From contig DJRG01000052.1 of the NCBI GenBank assembly GCA_002438845.1, forward strand, positions 1 through 27,943: DNA of 27,943 nt. Reading direction: 5' to 3'. Within the stretch, counting starts at the first letter, position 1; every line of letters starts with the position of its first letter. Both the position numbers and the translations under genes were made by a program. Positions 1 to 6,923 of the stretch are shown here, one piece after another. Under the pieces are notes generated by a model. The model saw only the letters and a list, made by a program, of their open reading frames with translations. It was not told the origin of the DNA and searched no databases. Origin of the DNA: Bacteroidales bacterium UBA6366. Its GTDB lineage: Bacteria; Bacteroidota; Bacteroidia; Bacteroidales; UBA932.

Positions 1-165
1 GCGGGTGAATTTGATTTCATTATCCTCGATGGTGACTGTGATGTCCGGATCAACTTTCTGGCTCAGTTCACCAAGAGGTCCTTTAACCTTCACAACGTTG
101 CCAGGGAGAACTTCAACGCTCACCTTGTCCGGAAGGCTTACAGGCAATTTACCGATTCTTGACAT
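1..165 (-). CDS. rplF: 50S ribosomal protein L6, N-terminal part (cut by window edge)
   Basis: The first 55 codons of ribosomal protein L6 are present; the rest lies beyond the left edge. The translation begins MSRIGKLPVSLPDKVSVEV and continues with the family's PGNVVKVKGPLGELS pattern, the start of the first L6 beta domain. L6 binds 23S rRNA near the sarcin-ricin loop of the large subunit. The ATG at 165 lies 18 nt downstream of the rpsH stop, in the usual spc-operon order rpsH-rplF, so the gene is almost certainly co-transcribed with the genes to its right. Confidence 0.95.
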   Translation of the reverse strand, partial: MSRIGKLPVSLPDKVSVEVLPGNVVKVKGPLGELSQKVDPDITVTIEDNEIKFTR

Positions 166-183
166 TATTCTTTTCTTTAATCG

Positions 184-579
184 TTAATAAACATAGCAAA
201 TAACCTCACCACCAACGTTAAGGTTCTTGGCCTCCTTGTCAGTGATGACACCCTTTGATGTCGAGAGGATGGCGATGCCGAGTCCGTTCAGAACCCTTGG
301 CATGTTCTCCACGTCTGAATAGACTCTCATACCAGGGGTAGAGACACGCTTGATGTTCTTGATGGCGGCCATCTTGGTCTGAGGATGGTACTTCAGAGCG
401 ATCTTGATGGTGTTGTAAGGGGTGCCCTCAACAATCTTGTAGCTGAGGATGTAGCCCTTCTCACAAAGGATCTCAGTGATCGCGGCCTTCATCTTGGAGG
501 AAGGAATCTCAACGATCTTCTTTCCTGCCAGATAGGCGTTGCGGATCCTTGTAAGATAATCTGCAATTGGATCAGTCAT
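184..579 (-). CDS. rpsH: 30S ribosomal protein S8
   Basis: 131-aa S8, the usual length. It starts MTDPIADYLTRIRNA and ends with the conserved block in which STPGMRVYS, GLGIAILSTSKGV and GGEVICYVY can be read. S8 binds helix 21 of 16S rRNA during small-subunit assembly and, in Escherichia coli, represses the spc operon by binding a copy of that site in its mRNA; whether it does so here is not visible. The 76-nt gap to rpsN on its upstream side is the longest inside this run. It is GC-rich, with GACGCCC present twice (about 601-620), so a local RNA structure or processing site is possible. Confidence 0.97.
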   Translation of the reverse strand: MTDPIADYLTRIRNAYLAGKKIVEIPSSKMKAAITEILCEKGYILSYKIVEGTPYNTIKIALKYHPQTKMAAIKNIKRVSTPGMRVYSDVENMPRVLNGLGIAILSTSKGVITDKEAKNLNVGGEVICYVY

Positions 580-655
580 TGTTTTTTTGATTTTTAGATC
601 GACGCCCCGGGAGGGACGCCCGATATCCGATTGTTAATAAAATATTATGTCGCTG

Positions 656-925
656 TTACCAGCTTGCTTTCTTGACGCCCGGGATGAGGCCGTTGCTGGC
701 CATCTCACGGAACTGGATTCTGCTGAGACCGAACGCTCTCATGTAGCCCTTTGGACGGCCGGTGAGAGAGCAGCGGTTGTGCAGACGTACAGGTGAAGCG
801 TTCTTAGGGAGCTTGTCAAGGGCAGCCCAATCGCCGGCCTCCTTAAGAGCCTGCCTTTTGGCGGCATATTTGGCAACCAGTTTCGCGCGCTTAACCTCGC
901 GGGCCTTCATTGATTCTTTTGCCAT
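656..925 (-). CDS. rpsN: 30S ribosomal protein S14 (short, zinc-free form)
   Basis: 89-aa S14 starting MAKESMKAREVKRAKLV and ending GLIPGVKKASW. The conserved C-terminal core NRCSLTGRPKGYMRAFGLSR is present, but the two CxxC pairs of the zinc-binding form are missing, so this is a C-minus S14. S14 sits in the head of the 30S subunit next to S3 and S10. It lies 5 nt downstream of rplE and 76 nt upstream of rpsH, in canonical order. Confidence 0.96.
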   Translation of the reverse strand: MAKESMKAREVKRAKLVAKYAAKRQALKEAGDWAALDKLPKNASPVRLHNRCSLTGRPKGYMRAFGLSRIQFREMASNGLIPGVKKASW

Positions 926-930
926 ATTCC

Positions 931-1533
931 TTAGTTATTATGTTTCTTGAAAGGCAGACCGAACGCGGCGAGGAGTGCGTGAGCCTCTTCGTCGGTCTTC
1001 GCTGTAGTGACGAAAGTGATTTCCATTCCGTGGATTCTCGGGTTCTTGTCGATGTCCACCTCAGGGAAGATGATCTGCTCCTTGAGACCGAGGGTGTAGT
1101 TTCCTCTGCCGTCCATCTTCTCGGCGATGCCGTTGAAGTCCCTGATTCGAGGGAGGGAGATACGGATGAGTCTCTCGAGGAACTCGTACATCTTCACGTC
1201 GCGGAGGGTAACCTTAACACCGATAGGCATGCCCTTACGGAGACGGAAGTTGGAAACGTCCTTTCTTGAGGTTGTGAGAATAGCCTTCTGACCAACGATC
1301 TTTCCGAGCTCCTCAGCGGCCTCCTCCACAAGTTTCTTATCATTGGTGGCCTCGCCGATACCCTCATTGATGGTGATCTTGACGAGACGAGGAACCTGCA
1401 TAACAGTCGTGTAAGAGAACTGCTTCATCAGCTTCTCAACGATCTCCTCCTTGTAAACCTTCTTGAGGGAAGGAACATATCCTGCAGGAAGCGCCTGCGC
1501 TTCAGCCGGTTTGTTTGTAGCTTTCTTTGCCAT
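931..1533 (-). CDS. rplE: 50S ribosomal protein L5
   Basis: 200-aa L5, which binds 5S rRNA in the central protuberance and contacts P-site tRNA. The body from about residue 20 (VPSLKKVYKEEIVEKL) matches the family, including VPRLVKITINEGIGEA, the FRLRKGMPIGVKVTLR block and IHGMEITFVTTAKTDEEA near the end. Residues 1-18 (MAKKATNKPAEAQALPAG) are a basic, Ala-rich extension that makes it about 20 residues longer than the roughly 180-aa E. coli protein. The start at 1533 is 2 nt from the rplX stop, which suggests translational coupling. Confidence 0.96.
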   Translation of the reverse strand: MAKKATNKPAEAQALPAGYVPSLKKVYKEEIVEKLMKQFSYTTVMQVPRLVKITINEGIGEATNDKKLVEEAAEELGKIVGQKAILTTSRKDVSNFRLRKGMPIGVKVTLRDVKMYEFLERLIRISLPRIRDFNGIAEKMDGRGNYTLGLKEQIIFPEVDIDKNPRIHGMEITFVTTAKTDEEAHALLAAFGLPFKKHNN

Positions 1534-1535
1534 AG

Positions 1536-1853
1536 TTACTTGATCTCCTCTCCTGATTTCTTAGCGTAACGGATTTTCTTTCCGTCCACGAATTTGTAGC
1601 CTACTCTTGTCGGCTTGTTCTGGGCAGGGTCAATGAGCTGGACGTTAGAAACGTGGATGCCCGCCTCCTGCTTTACGATGCCGCCCTGAGGTTGCTTGGC
1701 GTTTGGCTTTGTGTGCTTGCTGACAACGTTGACACCTTCAACGATGACGCGATCCTTGGCTGGGATGACGGTCAGGACCTTTCCGGTCTTGCCCTTGTCG
1801 TTACCGGCATTCACATACACGGTGTCACCCTTCTTAATGTGTAACTTTTTCAT
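1536..1853 (-). CDS. rplX: 50S ribosomal protein L24
   Basis: 105-aa L24, an assembly-initiating large-subunit protein at the tunnel exit. It starts MKKLHIKKGDTVYVNAGNDKG, with the KOW motif (GDTVYVNAGNDKGKTGKVL) at the N-terminus as usual. I chose the ATG at 1853 rather than the in-frame TTG at 1862 because family members start at this position and the three extra codons add nothing conserved. It lies between rplN (12 nt away) and rplE (2 nt away). Confidence 0.95.
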   Translation of the reverse strand: MKKLHIKKGDTVYVNAGNDKGKTGKVLTVIPAKDRVIVEGVNVVSKHTKPNAKQPQGGIVKQEAGIHVSNVQLIDPAQNKPTRVGYKFVDGKKIRYAKKSGEEIK

Positions 1854-1865
1854 AATTCTCAATGA

Positions 1866-2231
1866 TTAAAGGACCTCAGGCGCCAGTGAAACAATCTTCA
1901 TGTAGTTCTCACGCAGCTCCCTGGCCACAGGGCCGAAGATACGTGTTCCGCGAAGCTCACCCGCATTGTTCAGAAGAACACATGCGTTGTCATCGAAACG
2001 GATGTAGGACCCGTCCGGTCTGCGGATCTCTTTCTTTGTACGGACTACGACAGCCTTGGAGACCGAACCTTTCTTAGCGTCACCGCTAGGAAGAGCGCTC
2101 TTGATCGCTACAACGATCTGGTCGCCCACTGTCGCATACCTATGATGCGTACCGCCAAGCACACGGATGCAGAGGACTTCCTTCGCACCGCTGTTGTCGG
2201 CAACCTGTAAACGTGTTTCCTGCTGTATCAT
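1866..2231 (-). CDS. rplN: 50S ribosomal protein L14
   Basis: 121-aa L14 with the family start MIQQETRLQVADNSGAKEVLCI and the C-terminal RGTRIFGPVARELR motif. It binds 23S rRNA at the subunit interface near the translational GTPase site, beside L19 and L3. Full length, no anomalies. It is separated from rpsQ by 2 nt and from rplX by 12 nt and belongs to the same transcript. Confidence 0.97.
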   Translation of the reverse strand: MIQQETRLQVADNSGAKEVLCIRVLGGTHHRYATVGDQIVVAIKSALPSGDAKKGSVSKAVVVRTKKEIRRPDGSYIRFDDNACVLLNNAGELRGTRIFGPVARELRENYMKIVSLAPEVL

Positions 2232-2233
2232 AA

Positions 2234-2488
2234 CTACTTAACTTTTTCTACGATTTCAACTAATCTCCACCTCTTAGTCTTGCTGAGAGGACGGGTTTCC
2301 ATAATGCGCACGGTATCTCCCTCGCTGCACTCGTTCTTGTCATCCTGAGCGACGAACTTGGTGGTCTGCTTGATGAACTTACCGTAGAGAGGATGCTCCT
2401 TCTTGGTCTCGACCGCAACGATGATGGTCTTGTCCATCTTGTTGCTGACCACTACGCCGATTCTTTCCTTACGAAGATTTCTTTCCAT
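2234..2488 (-). CDS. rpsQ: 30S ribosomal protein S17
   Basis: 84-aa S17 starting MERNLRKERIGVVVSNKMDKT, with the OB-fold core TIIVAVETKKEHPLYGK and the GDTVRIMETRPLSKTKRWRL block typical of the family. It binds 16S rRNA early in 30S assembly. It lies 11 nt downstream of rpmC and 2 nt upstream of rplN, in canonical order. Confidence 0.97.
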   Translation of the reverse strand: MERNLRKERIGVVVSNKMDKTIIVAVETKKEHPLYGKFIKQTTKFVAQDDKNECSEGDTVRIMETRPLSKTKRWRLVEIVEKVK

Positions 2489-2499
2489 AAGACTGATGA

Positions 2500-2697
2500 T
2501 TATTTCTGTTCATTTTCTTTCTCAGCGAGGATAGTGAGCATACGAGCGATATCCTTTCTGACTTTCTTGAATTCCGATGTGTTCTCCAATGGAGAGATGG
2601 CGTGGTTGAGCTTCATCGTGTCAAGCCTGTTCTTTTCAACCTGGATGCGGTCCTGCAGATCTGCAATGGACATCTCGCGAACTTCAGATGTTTTCAT
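2500..2697 (-). CDS. rpmC: 50S ribosomal protein L29
   Basis: 65-aa L29, a small two-helix protein at the tunnel exit that forms part of the docking site for trigger factor and the signal recognition particle. The sequence MKTSEVREMSIADLQDRI fits the family start, so I chose the ATG at 2697; an in-frame ATG at 2712 would add MEKGI and lies only 3 nt from the rplP stop. The second helix contains KVRKDIARMLTILAEKE, matching the usual KxRRxIARxxTxLxE pattern. Confidence 0.93.
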   Translation of the reverse strand: MKTSEVREMSIADLQDRIQVEKNRLDTMKLNHAISPLENTSEFKKVRKDIARMLTILAEKENEQK

Positions 2698-2715
2698 TAT
2701 TCCTTTCTCCATTAA

Positions 2716-3135
2716 TTATTCAACATAATCCCTGCGCACCACGAACTTTGTGGCGATAGGAAGCTTGTGGGCCGCAAGACGCATGGCCTCTTTCGCGATG
2801 GCGAGAGAAACACCGTCAGCCTCGAAGATGATACGTCCCGGAGTCACCGGAGCCACGAATCCCTGAGGATCACCCTTACCCTTACCCATACGGGTGTCGA
2901 GAGGCTTCTTGGTGAAAGGCTTGACCGGGAAGATCCTGATCCAGATCTGTCCCTCACGGTTCATACAACGTGAAATAGCCTGACGAGCGGACTCAATCTG
3001 CTGCGCAGTGATCCAGCAGTTCTCGAGGGTCTTGAGACCGAAGGAACCAAACGCGAGCTGGTTGCCCCTCTGGGCCATACCCTTCATCACGTTCTTTTGT
3101 TCTCTTCTGAACTTAGTTTTCTTTGGTTGTAACAT
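2716..3135 (-). CDS. rplP: 50S ribosomal protein L16
   Basis: 139-aa L16 beginning MLQPKKTKFRREQKNVMKG, with the family blocks FGSFGLKTLENCWITAQQIE, GQIWIRIFPVKPFTKKPLDTRMGKGKG and AIRLAAHKLP-like AMRLAAHKLPIATKFV. L16 helps place tRNA acceptor ends in the A and P sites. In most bacteria it follows rpsC; here nothing ribosomal lies upstream. The next gene on that side (DUF4294) is divergent, and a promoter and structured leader sit directly upstream, so rplP is the first gene of this transcription unit. Confidence 0.96.
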   Translation of the reverse strand: MLQPKKTKFRREQKNVMKGMAQRGNQLAFGSFGLKTLENCWITAQQIESARQAISRCMNREGQIWIRIFPVKPFTKKPLDTRMGKGKGDPQGFVAPVTPGRIIFEADGVSLAIAKEAMRLAAHKLPIATKFVVRRDYVE

Positions 3136-3157
3136 TGCTGTACTACTTTAATAATTT

Positions 3158-3217
3158 CCAAATTCTCCAAAATCTATTGAATATCAGCGTATTGCGCCAC
3201 TACACCCTAGAATTTGG
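3158..3217 (-). promoter_or_regulatory. Structured 5' leader of the rplP ribosomal protein operon (candidate)
   Basis: A perfect 9-bp inverted repeat, CCAAATTCT at 3158-3166 and AGAATTTGG at 3209-3217 (plus-strand reading), brackets 42 nt. On the minus-strand transcript the 5' arm starts at the predicted transcription start (6-7 nt after the -7 box), and the 3' arm ends 22 nt before the rplP ATG. The leader could therefore fold into a closed stem over almost its whole length. This would suit an autoregulatory ribosomal-protein leader, but no known class is recognised and the function is inferred. Confidence 0.5.
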
Positions 3218-3222
3218 GACTG

Positions 3223-3252
3223 CAAAGTTAGCAAAAATTCATGGATTTCAAA
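3223..3252 (-). promoter_or_regulatory. Bacteroidetes-type promoter of the rplP operon
   Basis: On the minus strand the -7 box TAACTTTG (3223-3230) matches TAnnTTTG exactly. An upstream TTTG (complement of 3249-3252) lies 18 bp away and fits the -33 element. The predicted start is near 3216, giving a leader of about 80 nt. It shows that the L16-to-L6 run is transcribed independently of any upstream S10-operon genes. The stretch from 3253 to 3421 between this promoter and the divergent one holds no other feature I can see and is AT-rich. Confidence 0.75.
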
Positions 3253-3421
3253 CATTATTTAAAAAATATTTCAACTTTTTCGACCGCAAAACCATTAAAA
3301 GAAATCTGTCATTCTCAATTCGTTAGATAACGGCGCAAAAATATTTTGCAATCAATTTTGACACGCCCGAATCCAGTTTATCCGCGAATAAGTCCGTGGC
3401 ACAGTTTTTTCAGAAAAATCG

Positions 3422-3429
3422 TACCTTTG
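3422..3429 (+). promoter_or_regulatory. -7 box of the DUF4294 gene
   Basis: TACCTTTG matches the TAnnTTTG consensus; a -33 element is not clear. Transcription would begin about 3436, a few bases before the ATG at 3442, leaving almost no leader. This placement argues against the longer open frame that starts at 3346 and fixes the start at 3442. Confidence 0.65.
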
Positions 3430-3441
3430 CATCCCAAGACA

Positions 3442-4146
3442 ATGACACGTCTCACGACATACGCCACCTGCCTTATCTCAGGGTTCCTGACGATGATCAC
3501 CATCTGCGCCGGGCAGACTCCTGACGTTCCGCCTCAGGCGCGCGGCGGCAGATCCGGCTACATGGGCTACCGCGTCGAGCACGGAGACACGTCCTACTAC
3601 GACAGCATAGACCCCGCCTGGATCTTTCCGAGAGGTTTCCGCGGAAGCAAGCGAGACCTGAAGAAATACTACCGGCTGGTCTACAACTTCAACAAGGTCT
3701 ACCCGTACGCCCTTCTGGCCAAGGACATGGAAAGCCAGGTCGACAGGCACATCTCCGAGAACAGTCTGCGCAGGCGCAAGAAAGAGAAGTACATCAACCG
3801 CCTTCAGGAAGAGTTGCTGGATGCCTACGAGAAGCCGCTCAAGGGCATGACAATCTCGCAGGGGAAGTTACTGATCAAGCTGGTGGACAGAGAGATAGGC
3901 AAATCACCGTACAATGTGATCAGGAGTTACAAAAGCGGAATCTCCGCCGGCTTCTGGCAGGGTGTGGCCAAAGTCTTCGGCCAGGACCTGAAAAGCCACT
4001 ACGACCCCAAGGGAGAGGACAAGATGACTGAATATCTTGTCGAGAAGTGGCAGAGAGGCGAGTTCGACGCCCTTTACTATTCAATATTCTGGGAGATGCC
4101 CAAGCATCCCAACATCGTGTCGAAAGAGATAAAGTTCGACGAGTGA
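3442..4146 (+). CDS. DUF4294-family secreted protein
   Basis: 234-aa protein recognised as a DUF4294 member, a Bacteroidetes family without an assigned function. Residues 1-25 (MTRLTTYATCLISGFLTM, then ITICAGQ) form a signal peptide with no lipobox cysteine at the cleavage region, so the protein is probably periplasmic. The body has the family's conserved patterns, including GDTSYYDSIDPAWIFPRGF, a basic KYYRLVYNFNKVYPYA block and, near the C-terminus, LVDREIGKSPYNVIRSYKSG and SHYDPKGEDKMTEYLV. The start at 3442 is set by the promoter at 3422. The last 70 nt overlap the 3' end of the convergent lpxH-like gene. Confidence 0.85.
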   Translation: MTRLTTYATCLISGFLTMITICAGQTPDVPPQARGGRSGYMGYRVEHGDTSYYDSIDPAWIFPRGFRGSKRDLKKYYRLVYNFNKVYPYALLAKDMESQVDRHISENSLRRRKKEKYINRLQEELLDAYEKPLKGMTISQGKLLIKLVDREIGKSPYNVIRSYKSGISAGFWQGVAKVFGQDLKSHYDPKGEDKMTEYLVEKWQRGEFDALYYSIFWEMPKHPNIVSKEIKFDE

Positions 4147-4832
4147 GGCGCCATCCAGTCCTTGAGGATCAGGAGTCTGGCTCCGGTAGGAAGGGCGATG
4201 TCCTCGCTCACATGAAAATGCCCAAAGATGAAATAATCCACGTGACGCCTCCTCGAGAAATCCACGGCGAACTTGTACAATGGCTCATCGGCGCCTCTGA
4301 AGGCATATTCCTGACTCTTCGCCACCCGGCTTTTCTTTGACCATCCTTTGCCCAGGCGGAATGCCAGATAAGGATGCAACAAGCTGAAAAGGCTCTGGAA
4401 GAACTTGTTGCGGAACCCCCAGCGCATCAGTTTGTACCAGCGGTGCCCAGGCCCAAGCCCATCGCCATGTCCGAGGCAGAATGTCTTTCCGCCTATCTCC
4501 ACGACATAGGGCTGCTGAAGGATCCGGATTCCGAGTTCCTCGAAATAATGAAAGCACCAGATGTCATGGTTGCCCTGAAAGAAACACACCTCCACCCCGG
4601 CGTCCATCAGATCCAGCAGGGTGGCGAACACCCTGACATAGCCCTTAGGGACCACATCGTGGTACTCGTACCAAAAGTCCCAGATGTCCCCGAGCATGTA
4701 GAGCGTCTTGGTCCTGTCCTTCGGGATGGACTTCAGGAAACGGACGAATCGGGCCTCCCTCTCGGCGGGATCATTGACGTCCAGCCCAAGATGCACGTCG
4801 GAGACAAAGTACGTAAGGGTCCTGTCAGCCAT
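4077..4832 (-). CDS. lpxH: UDP-2,3-diacylglucosamine diphosphatase-type metallophosphoesterase (LpxH family)
   Basis: 251-aa calcineurin-like phosphoesterase. LpxH enzymes hydrolyse UDP-2,3-diacylglucosamine to lipid X and UMP in lipid A synthesis at the inner membrane. The di-metal site is readable in order: D12 and H14 in SDVHLG, D49 in LGDIWDFW, N88-H89-D90 in GNHD, H122 in GHGDG, and H205/H207 in FGHFH. The WDFW after the GDIW motif and the GHGDGLGPG segment fit the LpxH branch rather than a general phosphoesterase. It is 18 nt downstream of uppP and ends the ftsX-DUF3098-uppP-lpxH unit. Residues from about 229 on are encoded inside the convergent DUF4294 gene; this tail (ending LGISQNIE) looks unlike a conserved LpxH end. 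Confidence 0.88.
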   Translation of the reverse strand: MADRTLTYFVSDVHLGLDVNDPAEREARFVRFLKSIPKDRTKTLYMLGDIWDFWYEYHDVVPKGYVRVFATLLDLMDAGVEVCFFQGNHDIWCFHYFEELGIRILQQPYVVEIGGKTFCLGHGDGLGPGHRWYKLMRWGFRNKFFQSLFSLLHPYLAFRLGKGWSKKSRVAKSQEYAFRGADEPLYKFAVDFSRRRHVDYFIFGHFHVSEDIALPTGARLLILKDWMAPHSSNFISFDTMLGCLGISQNIE

Positions 4833-4850
4833 TGTTATTCATGAATATTC

Positions 4851-5681
4851 CTACGCGAAGATGAGCAGCAGGAGAGAGACGACGAGGCAGTAGATGGCGA
4901 ACCACGTGAGCTTTGCCTTCTTCACTATGGCTATCATCACCTTGCAGGCGAAAAGGCCTGAGAGGAAAGCGGACAGGAAGCCCACCAGAAGGCAGACAGG
5001 GCTGAGTCCTCCGCCAAGGGCGGCATCGCCTCCAAGCCCCTTGACAAGACTCAGGAACTGTTCCCCGACGATAGGCACAAGTACCATAAGGAACGAGAAC
5101 TGCGCCATCACCTCTCGCTTGACCCCGCAAAGCAGTCCGGTGGCGATCGTGGTGCCGGAGCGGGAAAGGCCAGGAGCCACGGCCAATGCCTGGCCGAGTC
5201 CGACCGCCATGGCCTGCCAGTAGGAGATTCCGTTCCGTGCGGAAGAGCCGCTGGACCCCGATGTCTTGCGAGCCGCCACACGGGAGGAGACATCAGACAG
5301 GTAAAGCAGGATCGCGGTGATGATGAGGCAGACAGCCACCGTAAACAGGTTGTCCGAGAACAAAGCCTCGACCTGATCCCTAAAAAGAAGTCCGACGACG
5401 GCCACCGGGATCATGGAGACCACAATCTTGAACACATAGTCGGTCTCGTCGTTGTAGGTGAACTTGAACAATCCGGCGAAAAGACGGCATATAGGTTTCC
5501 AGAACACGATTACAGTACTGAGCACCGTGGCGAGATGGACCGTCACGGTGAAATCCAGAAAACCGTCTCCATCAACGCCGAGCAATTCCCTCACTATCAT
5601 CAGATGACCGCTGGAGCTGACCGGCAGAAACTCTGTCAAACCCTGTACTATTCCCAAAAGAAGCGCTTGTAACCAATCCAT
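4851..5681 (-). CDS. uppP: Undecaprenyl-diphosphatase
   Basis: 276-aa multi-spanning membrane protein of the BacA/UppP family, which dephosphorylates undecaprenyl diphosphate so that the lipid carrier can be reused for peptidoglycan and surface polysaccharides. Both signature motifs are intact: GIVQGLTEFLPVSSSGHL at residues 10-27 (catalytic E17, H26) and GQALAVAPGLSRSGTT at about 163-178 (R174). About seven to eight hydrophobic segments are visible, and a Ser/Gly-rich loop at 137-151 is longer than usual. It starts 3 nt after the DUF3098 gene, consistent with one operon. Family expression is sometimes linked to bacitracin resistance; nothing here shows overexpression. Confidence 0.95.
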   Translation of the reverse strand: MDWLQALLLGIVQGLTEFLPVSSSGHLMIVRELLGVDGDGFLDFTVTVHLATVLSTVIVFWKPICRLFAGLFKFTYNDETDYVFKIVVSMIPVAVVGLLFRDQVEALFSDNLFTVAVCLIITAILLYLSDVSSRVAARKTSGSSGSSARNGISYWQAMAVGLGQALAVAPGLSRSGTTIATGLLCGVKREVMAQFSFLMVLVPIVGEQFLSLVKGLGGDAALGGGLSPVCLLVGFLSAFLSGLFACKVMIAIVKKAKLTWFAIYCLVVSLLLLIFA

Positions 5682-5684
5682 AAC

Positions 5685-5936
5685 CTATTCCACTTTATTG
5701 TTTTCAGACTCTTTAGGGCGGCGCATGATGGCCACGATCTCGATGACCACGCCGACGATGATCACGAGCGGAGCGGCCACAAGCCTGCGGAAGTCAAACA
5801 TGGCCCAGTTGAACTTGTCCGGATCAACGGTGCCTCCTCCAATCATCAGCACAAAGCCGGCGACCATCACCAGAAGCCCCATAAGGAGGAGCCTCAAGCC
5901 CTTGGCCGTGATTGGCATCTTGGTGTTCTCTGACAT
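5685..5936 (-). CDS. DUF3098 small membrane protein
   Basis: 83-aa protein with two predicted membrane helices (about residues 13-33, GLRLLLMGLLVMVAGFVLMI, and 51-68, VAAPLVIIVGVVIEIVAI) and a short basic/acidic tail. Between the helices it reads GGGTVDPDKFNWAMFDFRR, a pattern I recognise from the Bacteroidetes DUF3098 family, where the gene usually sits between ftsX and uppP, as it does here. Function unknown; the position suggests a role near cell division or envelope synthesis, which is inference. It lies 3 nt from uppP and 18 nt from ftsX. Confidence 0.85.
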   Translation of the reverse strand: MSENTKMPITAKGLRLLLMGLLVMVAGFVLMIGGGTVDPDKFNWAMFDFRRLVAAPLVIIVGVVIEIVAIMRRPKESENNKVE

Positions 5937-5954
5937 ATTCGTAATAATTTATTG

Positions 5955-6833
5955 TTAGCAATATAATTCATCCTTGGACAGCGAGACGAGGTGCCCCACG
6001 ACAAGCGCGGTGCTCACCGTGCAGATCACGATTCCCGAGACGATCACCACTCCGATCACGACGAGAAGCAAGTCAAGCCTGAACACTTCGAAAAGCTGGG
6101 CGAACTCGCTTCGCACGAAGAAAAGTATCCCGACGAGCATCACTGTGGCGAGAAGTGCGGAGAACAGCCCCTGGAACACAGCCTGCACCATGAAAGGCAC
6201 CCTGATAAAGGCCTTGGTCGCACCCACCAGCTTCATCGTGTGGATGGTGAACCTTCTGGAGAACACGTTCAGTCTCACCGTGTTGTTGATGAGCACAAAG
6301 GAGATGAAAAGAAGCAGGGCTATGAACACGCCAAGCACGACCGAGATTTTCTTCAGGTTAGTGTTCAGTTTCTCGACCAGGGACTGCTGGTAGACGACCT
6401 CATCGACAATCCCGGAGCGTCCTATCGCCCTTTTTACCACCTCAAGGCTGTCCGTGGACACATAATCAGCCTTCAAGGTCACCTCCACGGAGACAGGGAT
6501 CGGAGCGGTCTCGAAGACATCCAGGAAGTCCTGCCCCAGAAGCTCAGCCATCTCTTTGGTGCCTTGCTCTCTGGAGACAAACTTGCTGCTCTTTATGAAA
6601 GGCATCGCATCAAGTTCGGAGACATATTCCATGGCCTCCTCGTCATCGACCTCCTGCTTCATCAGGACGGAGACCTGCATGTTCTCCTTGAAATAGTCAG
6701 AGACGCTTCTGGCGTTGACCACCAGAAGAGCCGCCACCCCGACAAGGAGCAGCACAAGACTTATGCTGATGACCGTGGAAAGCCAGGCTCCGACCAGCCG
6801 CCGGCGTATCAATTTGTTTTCACCTGCCGTCAT
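5955..6833 (-). CDS. ftsX: Cell division protein FtsX (ABC transporter permease-like)
   Basis: 292-aa FtsX homologue. FtsX with the ATPase FtsE transmits a signal across the inner membrane to activate peptidoglycan hydrolases at the division site. The layout is standard: a cytoplasmic N-terminus, a first helix at about 18-40, a periplasmic domain at about 41-160 (containing MQVSVLMKQEVDDEEA and an EVTLKADYVSTDSLE stretch), then three more helices near 164-186, 212-240 and 255-280. The cytoplasmic motif FSRRFTIHTMKLVGAT before helix 3 is diagnostic. ftsE is not adjacent, which is common in Bacteroidetes. It is the first gene of the operon and is divergent from the glycogen-synthase-like gene. 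Confidence 0.93.
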   Translation of the reverse strand: MTAGENKLIRRRLVGAWLSTVISISLVLLLVGVAALLVVNARSVSDYFKENMQVSVLMKQEVDDEEAMEYVSELDAMPFIKSSKFVSREQGTKEMAELLGQDFLDVFETAPIPVSVEVTLKADYVSTDSLEVVKRAIGRSGIVDEVVYQQSLVEKLNTNLKKISVVLGVFIALLLFISFVLINNTVRLNVFSRRFTIHTMKLVGATKAFIRVPFMVQAVFQGLFSALLATVMLVGILFFVRSEFAQLFEVFRLDLLLVVIGVVIVSGIVICTVSTALVVGHLVSLSKDELYC

Positions 6834-6859
6834 ATTCGCACATTACACCAAATTGGACT

Positions 6860-6867
6860 CAAAGATA
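6860..6867 (-). promoter_or_regulatory. -7 box of the ftsX operon
   Basis: Minus-strand TATCTTTG (complement of CAAAGATA) matches TAnnTTTG. Transcription would start about 6853, 20 nt before the ftsX ATG. It is arranged back to back with the plus-strand box at 6898-6905; the 30 bp between them are AT-rich. Confidence 0.6.
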
Positions 6868-6897
6868 GTGAAATATCGAAATATGAAAAAAAATTAT

Positions 6898-6905
6898 TAC
6901 CTTTG
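6898..6905 (+). promoter_or_regulatory. -7 box of the glycogen synthase-like / DUF4270 operon
   Basis: TACCTTTG matches TAnnTTTG and lies 18 nt before the ATG at 6924, implying a leader of about 10 nt. No clear -33 element is seen in the A-rich stretch upstream. Confidence 0.65.
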
Positions 6906-6923
6906 TAAGTCAAGAAAATTACC

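Noticed and set aside
5991..6908. A 305-aa plus-strand open frame antisense to ftsX
   Set aside because: His/Asp-rich composition typical of the reverse frame of a GC-rich gene; ftsX on the other strand is a clear family member.
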